Of a stretch of 64,000 bases of DNA, positions 8,493 through 17,211 are shown one piece after another. A program made the position numbers and the translations under genes. How positions within the stretch are numbered: the stretch's first letter is position 1; the number at the start of each line of letters is the position of its first letter. The notes under the pieces are model-generated. The model ran no database searches. It worked only from the letters and a program-made list of their open reading frames with translations, and was not told where the DNA came from. The stretch is from NCBI RefSeq assembly GCF_030450125.1, contig NZ_CP123923.1:868001-932000 (forward strand), written 5' to 3'. Origin of the DNA: Streptomyces sp. WP-1 (lineage in GTDB: Bacteria > Actinomycetota > Actinomycetes > Streptomycetales > Streptomycetaceae).

Positions 8493-9338
8493 ATGGCGGG
8501 ACCGATTCTTATCACCGGCGCGGGCAGCGGCTTCGGCAAGGAGGTCGCGCTGCGGCTCGCAGCCGGTGGGCACCAGGTGATCGCGGGCGTGGAGATCATC
8601 GCCCAGGTCGCCGCGGTCCGTGCCGAGGCTCGGGAGCGGGGCGTCGAACTACGCGTCGAGAAACTCGACGTCACCGACCCCGGCGACCGCGAGAACGCCT
8701 GGACCTGGGACGTCGAGGTCCTCCTCAACAACGCCGGCGTCTCCGAAGGCGGCGCCACCGTTGACATCCCCGAGGAACGGCTGCGCCGCCAGTTCGAGGT
8801 GAACGTCTTCGGGCCCGTGCTGCTCACCCAGGGCATCGCCCGTCAGATGGCCGCGCGCCGCAGTGGGCGCATCGTCTTCATGTCCTCGGTCGCCGGACTC
8901 ACCGTCGACCCGTTCACCGGCGCCTACGCCGGGTCGAAGCACGCGGTGGAGGCGTTCGCCGACGCGTTGGACCAGGAGCTGGCCGAGTTCGGCGTCACGG
9001 TCGCCACGATCAATCCCGGGCCCTTCCTGACCGGTTTCAACGACACCATGTTCGAGACGTGGAAGGAATGGCGCGACGACCCCGCCGGCCGCCTCTACGA
9101 CTACGCCGAGCTGGCCTTTCCGCACGAGCAGTACGACCCCGAACCGGTCTACGAGCGCACGGTACGGGTCCTGCTCGGCGAGGAGCGGCGCTACCGCAAC
9201 CTGCTGCCCGAAGAGATGGAGCCGCAGGCCCGCCACCAGGTCGACTCCCTGTGGGACCGGCAGCTCAACGACGGCAGCCGCCCCGCCCTGGTGCAGAAGG
9301 CGTACGACATCACTCCGGGCACACCGGTCCAGGACTGA
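8493..9338 (+). CDS. short-chain dehydrogenase/reductase
   Basis: 281 residues from ATG 8493, chosen because GGGAAGG lies about ten bases upstream and the dinucleotide motif starts within six residues; a longer frame upstream lacks family similarity. The Rossmann motif is TGAGSGFGKEVA. NNAG is present in VLLNNAGVSE. The catalytic Ser is in VFMSSVAG and the YxxxK pair in YAGSKHAVEAFADAL. It is a classical SDR with a C-terminal extension typical of COG0300/COG4221 oxidoreductases. The coenzyme preference and substrate are not predictable. It stands alone, flanked by gene debris and an empty stretch. Confidence 0.88.
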   Translation: MAGPILITGAGSGFGKEVALRLAAGGHQVIAGVEIIAQVAAVRAEARERGVELRVEKLDVTDPGDRENAWTWDVEVLLNNAGVSEGGATVDIPEERLRRQFEVNVFGPVLLTQGIARQMAARRSGRIVFMSSVAGLTVDPFTGAYAGSKHAVEAFADALDQELAEFGVTVATINPGPFLTGFNDTMFETWKEWRDDPAGRLYDYAELAFPHEQYDPEPVYERTVRVLLGEERRYRNLLPEEMEPQARHQVDSLWDRQLNDGSRPALVQKAYDITPGTPVQD

Positions 9339-9875
9339 CTCCCCGCAGCCCCGACCTGCCCGTCAACTATCTGACCGCACCTCCCAGCCACAGGGATCGC
9401 CCCGGCTGACGCTCACTCGTCGTCGGCGCCGTCCTCGTCGCGCAGAGGTCGCAGCCCGCCGAGCAGGTCGGAAAGCTGGAAGGTGCGCCCGGACCATGGG
9501 CTGCGGCCTACGGCGGGGTTCGCGATGGGGCTCGGCGCACGGTGCGGAGCCGGTTCCTCGCGGGTGCCCCTCCCCCGCGCCCCTATCTCAAGAAGGGCCC
9601 GCAGGCGCGAACATCGTCCGCGGCTGAACGGCCGAGAGACAAGGGAGTGAGGCGGCTGCCCGGGAAGTGTGGACAGCCGACTCACCTGCTGACGTTCCGG
9701 CAGGTCGCCCACGCGCGGGGGGCCGAGTTCGAGGGCGGCTGTTCAGGGCTTGCTGATCGCGGGCGCGGGAAGCGGGTCTCCGCGCGCCTTGCTCCCGGTG
9801 ACCGCCCCGTCGGCGCCGGCGTCGCTGCCGCCCGGACAGCGGCGGGCCGCAGGCCCGCTTCGCCTCTCGCGTCCG
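9339..9875. other. intergenic region, no supported gene
   Basis: 537 bases without a convincing gene. A 99-residue leftward frame (9712-9413) ends in SGRTFQLSDLLGGLRPLRDEDG, which could be the tail of a decayed gene, but its N-terminal part has no protein-like pattern. Confidence 0.45.
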
Positions 9876-10304
9876 TCAGCGCGAGAGGCGGGTGACGGTC
9901 TCCAGGTAGAAGGCGTCGATGCTCTGGACGGCGCGTTCGAAGTCGTCGAGGTTGACGGGCTTGGTGACGTAGGCGTTGGCGTACTGCTGGTAGGCACCGG
10001 CGACGTCGTCCGGGGCCGACGAGGTGGTCAGGACGACGACCGGGATGGTGCGCAGGTCCCGGTCCTCCTTGATGACGGCGAGCAGCTCGCGGCCGTTCAT
10101 GCGTGGCATGTTGAGGTCCAGGACGATCAGGTCGGGACGAGAGCGGGAGGGGTCCCGGAGATAGGCGAGGCCGGCCACGCCGTCGTGGACCTTGACGAGA
10201 TTGCGGGCGCCGCGGGCCAGCAGCGCGTCCTCGATGAGAAGAGCGTCGGCTTCGTCGTCCTCGACGAGGAGCACGTCATAGGGACGGGCGGGGGCGGTGA
10301 TCAT
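9876..10304 (-). CDS. single-domain response regulator (Rcp/CheY-like)
   Basis: 142 residues forming one receiver domain and nothing else. The acidic pair is in LLVEDDEADALL, the phospho-acceptor Asp in LIVLDLNMPRMNG (about residue 68), the switch Thr in VVVLTTSSAPDD, and the conserved Lys in AYVTKPVNLDDF. The inserted sequence after the first helix resembles Rcp1-type regulators that partner bacteriophytochrome-like kinases. It starts inside the stop of the gene upstream (ATGA) and lies divergently to the histidine kinase at 10780, its likely phosphodonor. Lacking an output domain, it probably works by protein contact or in a phosphorelay. Confidence 0.9.
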   Translation of the reverse strand: MITAPARPYDVLLVEDDEADALLIEDALLARGARNLVKVHDGVAGLAYLRDPSRSRPDLIVLDLNMPRMNGRELLAVIKEDRDLRTIPVVVLTTSSAPDDVAGAYQQYANAYVTKPVNLDDFERAVQSIDAFYLETVTRLSR

Positions 10305-10663
10305 TGGATACTCCCGGTTTCGGGGGGCGTCGAGGGGGGCTGCTGGTCGAGCAGGCCGGGCCATCGCCGGCGGGCTCCTTGCCGGGTCATGTTGGAGGCC
10401 CGGCCGATCTGCGGGTAGCCGGCTCCGGCGTCGGCCGCCTCGTTGGCGGCTCTGGCTTCCAGCTGTTCGACGGCTTGCTGGAAGTAGGTGAGCAGGTGCA
10501 GCTGTGCCAGGGCCTGCGCCTGTCCCGCCGTGTGGTCGCCATCGCCACGTATGGTCTCGAACACCTCGGGGACAAGGCGTGACACGAGTTCGTGGACCTC
10601 GCGGACGGCCACCTCTGCGATCTCGCTGTCGGTCATCCGCAGCCGGAAATGGATGCCTGGCAT
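10301..10663 (-). CDS. small protein with an HTH-like C-terminal segment
   Basis: 120 residues from ATG 10663; a TTG at 10699 would add 12. A helical N-terminal half (DSEIAEVAVREVHELVSRLVPEVFETI and a Gln-rich helix AQALAQLHLLTYFQQAVEQLEARA) is followed by AGYPQIGRASNMTRQGARRRWPGL. That last block has the spacing of helix-turn-helix segments such as WAQIGRALGMTRQAARQRW seen in many actinobacterial proteins. It shares ATGA with the response regulator downstream, so the two are cotranscribed. It may bind DNA at the dyad in the divergent promoter; that is inference. Confidence 0.65.
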   Translation of the reverse strand: MPGIHFRLRMTDSEIAEVAVREVHELVSRLVPEVFETIRGDGDHTAGQAQALAQLHLLTYFQQAVEQLEARAANEAADAGAGYPQIGRASNMTRQGARRRWPGLLDQQPPSTPPETGSIQ

Positions 10664-10694
10664 ACCCGGAGTGTAAGGGGCTCTGACCAGCGAT

Positions 10695-10710
10695 GACAAC
10701 CAGTGTTGTC
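10695..10710. promoter_or_regulatory. inverted repeat in the divergent promoter of the two-component locus
   Basis: GACAAC-CAGT-GTTGTC is a perfect six-base dyad in the 117-base region between the HTH-like gene and the histidine kinase. It is a good candidate operator controlling both directions, possibly autoregulatory. Confidence 0.45.
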
Positions 10711-10779
10711 GTGCCGGTAAGGTAATGGCGCCGCGTACACGTCACCGCGGCCACGACGGGACACCGAGGAGCACCCGCG

Positions 10780-12357
10780 ATGACCGCAGAGCACGTCCCA
10801 GCCGCTCCGGGCACCCGCCCCCTGGCGAACTGGACGACACGACGCTGGCTGCGTGTCGGCGTGAGCGCCTCGCTCGCCCTGCTGGCCGTCCTCAGCGGTC
10901 TGGGCGTCTGGGCGATGGGCCGGGCCACCTCGATCAGCAACGACCTCGTCAACACACGCTCACCCGCGCTGACCAACTCCGTGCGCCTGGAAACGGCGCT
11001 GGTCAACCAGGAGACCGGGGTCCGCGGCTACGGCCTGACCGGCGAGAAGCAGTTCCTCGAGCCCTACCGGCAGGGCCTGGCCGACGAGAAGTCCGCTGTC
11101 GACAGGCTCCACCAGCTCCTGTCCGGCGACGCGCGCGAGCAGGCCGACCTGCGCACCGTCCTCGGCCGCGCACGCACCTGGCAGCAGCGCATCGCCACCC
11201 CTATCTCCGGTGCCCCGGCCGGTGCCCCCGTACCCATCGCCACCGACCGGGCCGCGGAGGGCAAAGCCGCCTTCGACCACCTCCGGCAGGCGATGACAGC
11301 CCAGCAGAACCACCTCCTGAGCGCCCGCATGAGCGCGGTCGGCGACCTGAACCGTGCCCAGACGCTGTGCGACTGGGTCTTCGCGGCCGTGGCACTGGTC
11401 ATCGTCCTGCTGGCCGCCGCGGTCTTCGAGGGGCTGCGCCGTGGTGTCAGCGGGCCACTGACCCGGCTCAGCAGCGACGCCGGGCGGGTCACCCGCGGCG
11501 ACTTCACCCACCGCATCGCCGCATCCGGTCCGGCCGACCTGCGCAAACTGAGCACCGACATCGACGCCATGCGCAGCCGGCTCGCCGACGAACTCGCCAC
11601 CAGCGAGCACACCCGCCGGCTCCTCGACGAACAGGCCGCCGACCTCAAACGCTCCAACGAGGAATTGGAGCAGTTCGCCTACATCGCCTCCCACGACCTG
11701 CAGGAACCCCTGCGCAAGGTCTCCAGCTTCACCCAGCTCCTCCAGCGGCGCTACAGCGGCCAGCTCGACGAACGCGCCGACCAGTACATCGGCTACGCCG
11801 TCGACGGCGCGAACCGCATGCAGACCCTGATCAACGATCTGCTCGCCTTCTCCCGGATCGGCCGTGTCCTCAACAACCATGAGACCGTCGACCTCGACAC
11901 ACTCCTCGACGACACGCTCGACGCCCTCAGCGTCTCCATCGCGGAAGCCGGTGCCCGCGTCACCCGGGACGACCTCCCCGCCGTCGCGGGCGACTCCACC
12001 CAGCTCGGCATGCTGTGGCAGAACCTCATCTCCAATGCCGTGAAATTCCGCGCCCCCGACCGCTCTCCCGAGATCCACATCTCGGCAGCCGAGGAAGACG
12101 GTGTCTGGCGGTTCTCCGTCACCGACAACGGCATCGGCATCGATCCCGAGTACGCCGACCGTGTCTTCGTCATCTTCCAGCGCCTGCACACCAAGGACCG
12201 CTATCCCGGCAGCGGCATCGGACTGGCCATGTGCAAGAAAGTCGTCGAACACCATGGCGGCACCATCGCCGTGGCGCCCCTCTCCACCCCTGGAACCCGT
12301 ATCACCTTCACCCTGCCGAGCACCCCACCGCCCACACAGCACCTTCCGGTGAAGTGA
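10780..12357 (+). CDS. membrane sensor histidine kinase with CHASE3 and HAMP
   Basis: 525 residues. TM1 at about 27-50 (SASLALLAVLSGLGVWAMG) and TM2 at about 198-220 (WVFAAVALVIVLLAAAVF) enclose an extracytoplasmic CHASE3 domain (SVRLETALVNQETGVRGYGLTGEKQFLEPYRQGL). A HAMP segment (GPLTRLSSDAGRVTRGDF) and a coiled coil lead to the HisKA domain, with the phosphoryl His in IASHDLQEPLRKVSSF (about residue 307). The ATPase domain has the N-box NLISNAVKF, DNGIGIDPEYADRVFVIF and the G-box SGIGLAMCKKVVEHHGG. It belongs to the HDLQEPLR group that often signals to single-domain regulators such as the divergent neighbour at 9876-10304. Confidence 0.92.
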   Translation: MTAEHVPAAPGTRPLANWTTRRWLRVGVSASLALLAVLSGLGVWAMGRATSISNDLVNTRSPALTNSVRLETALVNQETGVRGYGLTGEKQFLEPYRQGLADEKSAVDRLHQLLSGDAREQADLRTVLGRARTWQQRIATPISGAPAGAPVPIATDRAAEGKAAFDHLRQAMTAQQNHLLSARMSAVGDLNRAQTLCDWVFAAVALVIVLLAAAVFEGLRRGVSGPLTRLSSDAGRVTRGDFTHRIAASGPADLRKLSTDIDAMRSRLADELATSEHTRRLLDEQAADLKRSNEELEQFAYIASHDLQEPLRKVSSFTQLLQRRYSGQLDERADQYIGYAVDGANRMQTLINDLLAFSRIGRVLNNHETVDLDTLLDDTLDALSVSIAEAGARVTRDDLPAVAGDSTQLGMLWQNLISNAVKFRAPDRSPEIHISAAEEDGVWRFSVTDNGIGIDPEYADRVFVIFQRLHTKDRYPGSGIGLAMCKKVVEHHGGTIAVAPLSTPGTRITFTLPSTPPPTQHLPVK

Positions 12358-12683
12358 TCTTCTGGACGGTCGGACGCCTGTGCGGGCGCCGGCACCAGTG
12401 GTGAAGCGGCGTGGATTCGGCTTCGAGCACCGAACGCCCTGGGCCCTGGATGTACATCCCGATCCGGGCCGACGGGTTCGTTCCGCTGGACGAGCTCTCG
12501 CGCTCAGGTGCGGAGCAGGATCAACACGGTTCCGCCGTCCAAGACCCTCGCCAATGCCACGGCACAGCCCTCCCGCCTGCCCTTTCGGCTGCCCTTCCGG
12601 TCCTTGTGGGGGTCGGGCCGAGGGCCTAGCCTCGGCCCCTCCGAGACGATGGTGGCCTGAGTGACCGGAGGGCTGGTCAGCGC
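12358..12683. other. intergenic region, no supported gene
   Basis: 326 bases downstream of the kinase. No frame shows family features. A GTG start with a possible GGAGGG Shine-Dalgarno about 12 bases before it begins the next gene at 12684. Confidence 0.5.
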
Positions 12684-13658
12684 GTGCGAGACAGAGCGAC
12701 ATCCCCGATACCGGCGGCGCCCGTGTCGGCGCCGAGGAGGCGAATACCGGGCCCGGCCCCGCAGTTCGCCGCCGGGCGGGCGCCGCAACCCGCCGGGTTC
12801 GCCGCCCTCCAGCGGACCGTGGGCAACGCGGCCGTCACCCGTCATGTCCAACGTGTGCAGGGCCAGGGGGCTCCCGACGTCAGGGAGGTGGCACGGCGTC
12901 ATGCCGCCGATCCCACCGCACACGGCGAGTGGGACACATTCCGCGACATGATGGACAAGGTGGGCTTCCCCCAGGACGTCACGGACGCCGCTTGGCAGCT
13001 GATCCTGGGCGGCATCGCGGAACAGGGGCAGCTCAACGACGAGGCGCCGGCGATGTTCACCGAACGCCAGGAGCAGCGCGACCACCGCGCGTCGAACAGC
13101 TGGTACCAGGAGTTGGTGCGGCTCGTCGGCGACTACCTGGAGATCGACCGGCCGACGATGGCCCTGTGGTCCGGCGGCATCGACACCAGCGTCTACGCCC
13201 GCTCCAAGGGTCATACGCCTCTGGAGTCCACCCCGTTCGGCGGCGTGGTCAACGAACTCCAGCTGACCATGGACTGGATGCTCAAGACGCCGATGTGGAA
13301 CGTCCTGTCCAAGGCGTTCGTGACCCGGGCCCGCGGCCCCGTCCACATCTTCCTGCGGGCGTACAACCCCGACAGCGTCCTCATCGCACAGGAGGTCCCG
13401 CAGCTGCGCGTGGTCATGGCGCTCAACCCGGCGGTGGAACTCATCTGGCACCCGGTCTACACCACGGTCGACGGCAAGCTGATGGAGGTCACCGAGGACC
13501 TCGAACTGGCCTCGGACGCGACCTACCGGACCCGGGATCTGTGCGTACGGGCCCTGTACGACTACCTCCGGCTCAAGCACGACCGGGCCAACAGCCGGTC
13601 CGAACGCGCCAACGCCGAGATGGGCGCCCGCCTCGCCTCCAACGGCAACCAGCCGTGA
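12684..13658 (+). CDS. LQRTVGNAAV-motif protein, possible injected effector
   Basis: 324 residues. A Pro/Ala-rich N-terminal tail leads to FAALQRTVGNAAVTRHVQR (about residues 45-63), a motif often seen near the N-terminus of Streptomyces proteins linked to extracellular contractile injection systems and DUF4157 proteins. The central part is alpha-helical. The C-terminal half has ALWSGGIDTSVYARSKGHTPLESTPFGG, which loosely recalls the SGG...A...LE.T..G signature of some polymorphic-toxin catalytic domains; I cannot name the family. No immunity gene or injection-system structural gene is adjacent, since the next gene is convergent and belongs to the siderophore locus. Start choice (GTG) is uncertain. 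Confidence 0.6.
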   Translation: MRDRATSPIPAAPVSAPRRRIPGPAPQFAAGRAPQPAGFAALQRTVGNAAVTRHVQRVQGQGAPDVREVARRHAADPTAHGEWDTFRDMMDKVGFPQDVTDAAWQLILGGIAEQGQLNDEAPAMFTERQEQRDHRASNSWYQELVRLVGDYLEIDRPTMALWSGGIDTSVYARSKGHTPLESTPFGGVVNELQLTMDWMLKTPMWNVLSKAFVTRARGPVHIFLRAYNPDSVLIAQEVPQLRVVMALNPAVELIWHPVYTTVDGKLMEVTEDLELASDATYRTRDLCVRALYDYLRLKHDRANSRSERANAEMGARLASNGNQP

Positions 13659-13699
13659 CCCTGCGGCGCCGGAGACCCGAGCGGGTCCGGGAGGGCCGA

Positions 13700-13733
13700 C
13701 CGGGCCGCCACGGCTTGCGCGGTGGCGGCCCGG
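13700..13733. terminator. strong bidirectional terminator hairpin
   Basis: A perfect 12-base stem (CCGGGCCGCCAC with GTGGCGGCCCGG) and a 10-base loop lie between two convergent genes, the effector-like gene and the siderophore formyltransferase. It is well placed to end both transcripts. Confidence 0.75.
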
Positions 13734-13760
13734 GTGGCGGATCGAGGTGGGATCGGTCGG

Positions 13761-14708
13761 TCAGGGGTGGGTGGTGAGGTAGCCGCCCATGGACGTGAAG
13801 TACTCGGTCGCGGGCAGCTCGCGGCCGTCGTCGGTCCGTACCCGGGTGATGGCCAGTCCGTGGTTGCGGCCGGTGCGGGCGTCGGCTCCGGCGACGATCA
13901 CCACGCCGTCGCCCTCGCGGTAGAAGACGCGGCCCGGTGTGCCGCCGTAGCGGCTCCGGGAGACGACGGCGCCGAGGACTTCGAGGCGCCTGCCGCGGTG
14001 GTGGGTGAAGGCGGCCGGGTACGGGGCGGACTGGGCCCGGACCAGGCGCTCCAGGTCCTCGGCGGGCCAGGTCCAGTCGATCCGGATGTCGTCCTCGGCG
14101 CGCTTGTGGAAGAAGGTGGCCTGGGACCGGTCCTGGCGGGTGAACTCGGTCTGTCCGGACGCGATGAGGTCGAGCGCGCCGATGGTGACCGGGGCGATCA
14201 GGTCGACGGTCTTGTGGAACAGGTCGGTCGCCGTGTCCGAGGGTCCCACGGCCACCGCTCGCTGGGCGACGATGTCACCGGCGTCGAGTTCCTCGTTCAT
14301 CATGTGGGCGGTGACGCCGACCTCCTTCTCCCCGTTGATGAGGGCCCAGATCAGGGGGGAGAAACCGGCGTACTTCGGCAGCAGCGAGTCATGGACGTTC
14401 AGCGTGCCGCGGCGGGGCAGGGAGTAGACGCGCGGCGGGATCCAGGTGCGCCAGTTGTTGGCGACGATGATGTCCGGGTCCGCCTCCTTGAGCAGCGTGA
14501 GCAGCTCCTCGTCGTCGGGCCGGTTGCGGATGACGACCGGGACGCCGTGCTCCGCCGCCAGGTCCGCCACGGAGTCGCTCCAGATCTTCTCGTAGGCGTG
14601 CTCGCTCTTGGGGTGCGTGACCACCATGACCACCTCGTGGTCGGAGTCGAGAAGCGCTTGCAGGGTCCGGTGGCCCCAGGTCTGGTAACCGAACATGACG
14701 ACGCGCAT
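13761..14708 (-). CDS. N5-hydroxyornithine formyltransferase (methionyl-tRNA formyltransferase-like)
   Basis: 315 residues. The N-terminal formyltransferase domain has the catalytic Asn in IIVANNWRTWIPP and the folate-site HDSLLPKYAGFSPL (about residues 115-128), with the conserved Asp in EELDAGDIVAQ. A C-terminal Formyl_trans_C-like barrel follows. Enzymes of this type (for example CchA of coelichelin) transfer a formyl group from N10-formyl-tetrahydrofolate to N5-hydroxyornithine, making the fhOrn building block of hydroxamate siderophores. The matching ornithine N-monooxygenase is at 34125-35522. A perfect iron box lies 38 bases upstream of the ATG, so it is expected to be expressed under iron limitation. 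Confidence 0.9.
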   Translation of the reverse strand: MRVVMFGYQTWGHRTLQALLDSDHEVVMVVTHPKSEHAYEKIWSDSVADLAAEHGVPVVIRNRPDDEELLTLLKEADPDIIVANNWRTWIPPRVYSLPRRGTLNVHDSLLPKYAGFSPLIWALINGEKEVGVTAHMMNEELDAGDIVAQRAVAVGPSDTATDLFHKTVDLIAPVTIGALDLIASGQTEFTRQDRSQATFFHKRAEDDIRIDWTWPAEDLERLVRAQSAPYPAAFTHHRGRRLEVLGAVVSRSRYGGTPGRVFYREGDGVVIVAGADARTGRNHGLAITRVRTDDGRELPATEYFTSMGGYLTTHP

Positions 14709-14745
14709 GGAGATTCCTCCTTGGAACAGGGTCTGCGGGAATAAC

Positions 14746-14764
14746 TTAGGTAAGGCTTACCTAA
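14746..14764. promoter_or_regulatory. iron box (DmdR/IdeR operator)
   Basis: TTAGGTAAGGCTTACCTAA is a perfect 19-base palindrome matching the DtxR-family iron-box consensus of Streptomyces. It lies between the DAHP synthase stop and the formyltransferase start and should repress the formyltransferase when iron is plentiful. Confidence 0.92.
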
Positions 14765-14782
14765 TGTGCAAATGAGTGGATG

Positions 14783-15808
14783 TCAGGCGCGCCGCGCACG
14801 GCGGCGGTTGGCGGCCAGCGCCAGCATGTCGAGCAGCGGGAGGGTGCGGGACCAGCCCAGACAGGCGTCGGTGACGCTGAGGTCGCGCCGGAGGACGGTC
14901 GCCGCGAGATCCTGGCGGCCGTCGGAGAGGTACGACTCGATCATGACGCCGGTCAGGCCCGGCTCCCCGTCGCCGATCCGCTCGGCGAGGTCGGCGACGA
15001 CCACCGGCTGACGGTTGTGGTCCTTGCCGCTGTTGCCGTGCGAGGCGTCCACGACGAGGGACAGCGGCAGACCGGCCGCCGTCAGCAGCGACCGGGCGTG
15101 CTCGGTGCCGGCGGCGTCGTAGTTGGGCACCGGGCCGCCCCGCAGCACCAGGTGTGCGTGGGAGTTGCCGACGGTGTGCGTCACGGTGAGACGGCCGTCC
15201 GGTGCCAGGACGGGCAGGGCATGGGGATGGGAGGCGACCTGGACGGCGTCGACGGCGGAACCCAGGGCGCCGGACACGCAGTTCTTCATGCCGACCGGCA
15301 TCGGGAGCCAGGAGCCCAGGTGCCGGTGCGGCTGGCTGGCCACCGTCCGGGCACCGATCGCGGCCCAGGACACCGTGTCGGCCACGTACGGCGCGAGCAG
15401 CGGGTCGACGAACTCGTAGGCGAGGGGCAGCCCCAGGGCGGCGGCCTCGGTGAGGAACGCGCGGCCGGTGCGCAGCCCGGTCGCCAGGTCGCTCTTGCCG
15501 TCCAGGGCGGGGTAGTTGAGCAGCCCGGTCCAGCCCAGCGCCGTACGCGGCTTCTCCAGGTAGGCCCGCAGGACGACGACCAGGTCGTCCGCGTAGCGGC
15601 GCGCGGCGGCGGCGAGCAGGCTCGCGTACTCCAGGGCGGCGGCGGGGTCGTGGACCGAGCAGGGACCGGCTATCACGAGCAGCCGGGGGTCCCTGCCGTC
15701 GAGCACGGCGGCGACCGTGTCGCGGTGGTCGGCGACGGCCCGGGCCGTCGCGGTGGACAGGGGAAGGGCCGTGGTGAGGTCGGCGGGGGCGGGCAGTGTG
15801 TGCATCAT
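14783..15808 (-). CDS. class I 3-deoxy-7-phosphoheptulonate (DAHP) synthase
   Basis: 341 residues of the AroF/G/H type: IAGPCSVHDPAAALEYA (residues about 50-66), RAYLEKPRTALGWTGLLNYP for the PEP/E4P site, PVGMKNCVSGAL, and DASHGNSGKDHNRQ near the C-terminus. It condenses phosphoenolpyruvate and erythrose 4-phosphate, the entry step to chorismate and so to 2,3-dihydroxybenzoate. Streptomyces normally use a class II (plant-like) enzyme for housekeeping, so this class I copy is likely a dedicated supply enzyme for the siderophore. Its ATG overlaps the stop of the exporter gene upstream (TGATG), placing it at the end of the large operon. Confidence 0.92.
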   Translation of the reverse strand: MMHTLPAPADLTTALPLSTATARAVADHRDTVAAVLDGRDPRLLVIAGPCSVHDPAAALEYASLLAAAARRYADDLVVVLRAYLEKPRTALGWTGLLNYPALDGKSDLATGLRTGRAFLTEAAALGLPLAYEFVDPLLAPYVADTVSWAAIGARTVASQPHRHLGSWLPMPVGMKNCVSGALGSAVDAVQVASHPHALPVLAPDGRLTVTHTVGNSHAHLVLRGGPVPNYDAAGTEHARSLLTAAGLPLSLVVDASHGNSGKDHNRQPVVVADLAERIGDGEPGLTGVMIESYLSDGRQDLAATVLRRDLSVTDACLGWSRTLPLLDMLALAANRRRARRA

Positions 15809-17211
15809 CAGGCTCTCCTGAGGGCGCGGGTCCGGGGCAGTCTCGTCGTCCCGGCCGCGGCCAGCAGCCCGAGTCCGACGACCCACCAGAAGGTGTCGGC
15901 GAACGCCGCGGGGACGTCCTGGTGCCGGGCGCCGAGCCGGTCCTGGAGGACCACGGCGAGGGCCGCGGTCCCCAGGGAACCGCCGACGGTGTTGAGGAGG
16001 TTGAGCGCTCCGGAGGCGCGGGCGATCTGCTGGGGTTCGATCCGGCTGTAGACGATGTTCATCACGGGGGCGCCGATCATGGCCATCCCGAAGCCGCGCA
16101 CCAGGAGCGCCAGGGCGATCGCGATGTCGGGCAGTCCGTGGTCGAGTTGGGTGAAGGGGACCGTGCCGGCCAGGACCAGGGTGACGCCGGTGATCACCAG
16201 GGTCCTCGGGGCCACCGCGTCGATGGTGCGGTTGACCAGCACGGACCCGGCCGCCGCGCCGAGCCCCTGGGGGGCCAGCAGCAGTCCGGTCCCCCAGGCC
16301 GACAGTCCGCGTCCGGTCTGGAAGTACAGGGGCAGCAGGAACGTCGTACCGAACACGGACGCGCCGAGGACCAGCAGGGCCAGGGCCGCCGCGCCGAGTG
16401 GTGGCCGGGTGAACAGCCGGGGGTCGATCAGCGGGGTGCCCCGGGTGCGCAGGCCGTGCACGACGAAGCCCGCCAGCATGAGCAGGCCCGCGCCCACGCC
16501 CACGGCCGCCGCGGGCGTGTTGCCGTGGGCGACCTCGGTGAGGCCGAACACCAGGACGGCGAGGCCGGGTGACAGCAGTACGGCCCCCCGCACATCGAAC
16601 GCGGCCCGCCCGGACGCCGGTTCCACCACCGGCACATAGCGGCGGGCGAGCAGGATCGCGGCGACGCCGACCGGCAGGTTGACCAGGAACAGCCACGGCC
16701 AGGAGGCCGCCCCGAGCAGGGCGCCGCCGGCCAGCGGGCCGAGCACGGGTGAGAGCAGCGGGACGACCGCGACGACGCTGATCACCCGTCCGGTGCGGGA
16801 GGGTCCGGCGATCCGGGCCAGCAGCGCCTGCCCGGTCGGCGGCAGCAGTCCGCCGCCCAGGCCCTGGAGGACCCGGAAGACGATCAGGCTGGTCACGGAC
16901 CAGGACAGGGCGCACAGTGCGGACCCGCACAGGAAGATCCCCACGGCGACCAGCCAGACCCGCCGGCCGCCGAGGCGGTCGGCGAGCCAGCCGGAGGCGG
17001 GTACGGCGGTGACGATGGCCAGCAGATAGGCGGTGCTGACCCACTGGATCTCGGCGAGCGAGGCGTGGAAGTCGTCCGCCAGGGTGTCGATGCCGACGCT
17101 GACGATCGTGGCGTCGATGGACGCCATGAACGTGCCGAGGACCAGGATGAACGCGATGCGCAGCAGCGGTGCGTCGACCTTCTCGGCCGGTGCGGCGGTC
17201 TTCTCGGTCAT
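15808..17211 (-). CDS. MFS (DHA2-type) siderophore exporter
   Basis: 467 residues with about 14 membrane segments, starting at the ATG at 17211 that overlaps the NRPS stop by four bases. Family motifs include [22 protein letters not shown] in TM1, [14 protein letters not shown] (motif A), [15 protein letters not shown], and [29 protein letters not shown] (motif C region), as in EmrB/QacA proteins. Direct coupling to the NRPS gene makes siderophore export the likely job. Drug-like substrates cannot be excluded from sequence alone. Confidence 0.88.
   Translation of the reverse strand: MTEKTAAPAEKVDAPLLRIAFILVLGTFMASIDATIVSVGIDTLADDFHASLAEIQWVSTAYLLAIVTAVPASGWLADRLGGRRVWLVAVGIFLCGSALCALSWSVTSLIVFRVLQGLGGGLLPPTGQALLARIAGPSRTGRVISVVAVVPLLSPVLGPLAGGALLGAASWPWLFLVNLPVGVAAILLARRYVPVVEPASGRAAFDVRGAVLLSPGLAVLVFGLTEVAHGNTPAAAVGVGAGLLMLAGFVVHGLRTRGTPLIDPRLFTRPPLGAAALALLVLGASVFGTTFLLPLYFQTGRGLSAWGTGLLLAPQGLGAAAGSVLVNRTIDAVAPRTLVITGVTLVLAGTVPFTQLDHGLPDIAIALALLVRGFGMAMIGAPVMNIVYSRIEPQQIARASGALNLLNTVGGSLGTAALAVVLQDRLGARHQDVPAAFADTFWWVVGLGLLAAAGTTRLPRTRALRRA

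Noticed and set aside
9413..9712. 99-residue leftward ORF
   Set aside because: No good start site, no recognisable domain and Arg/Pro-rich composition typical of non-coding frames in this genome. Only the tail looks protein-like.
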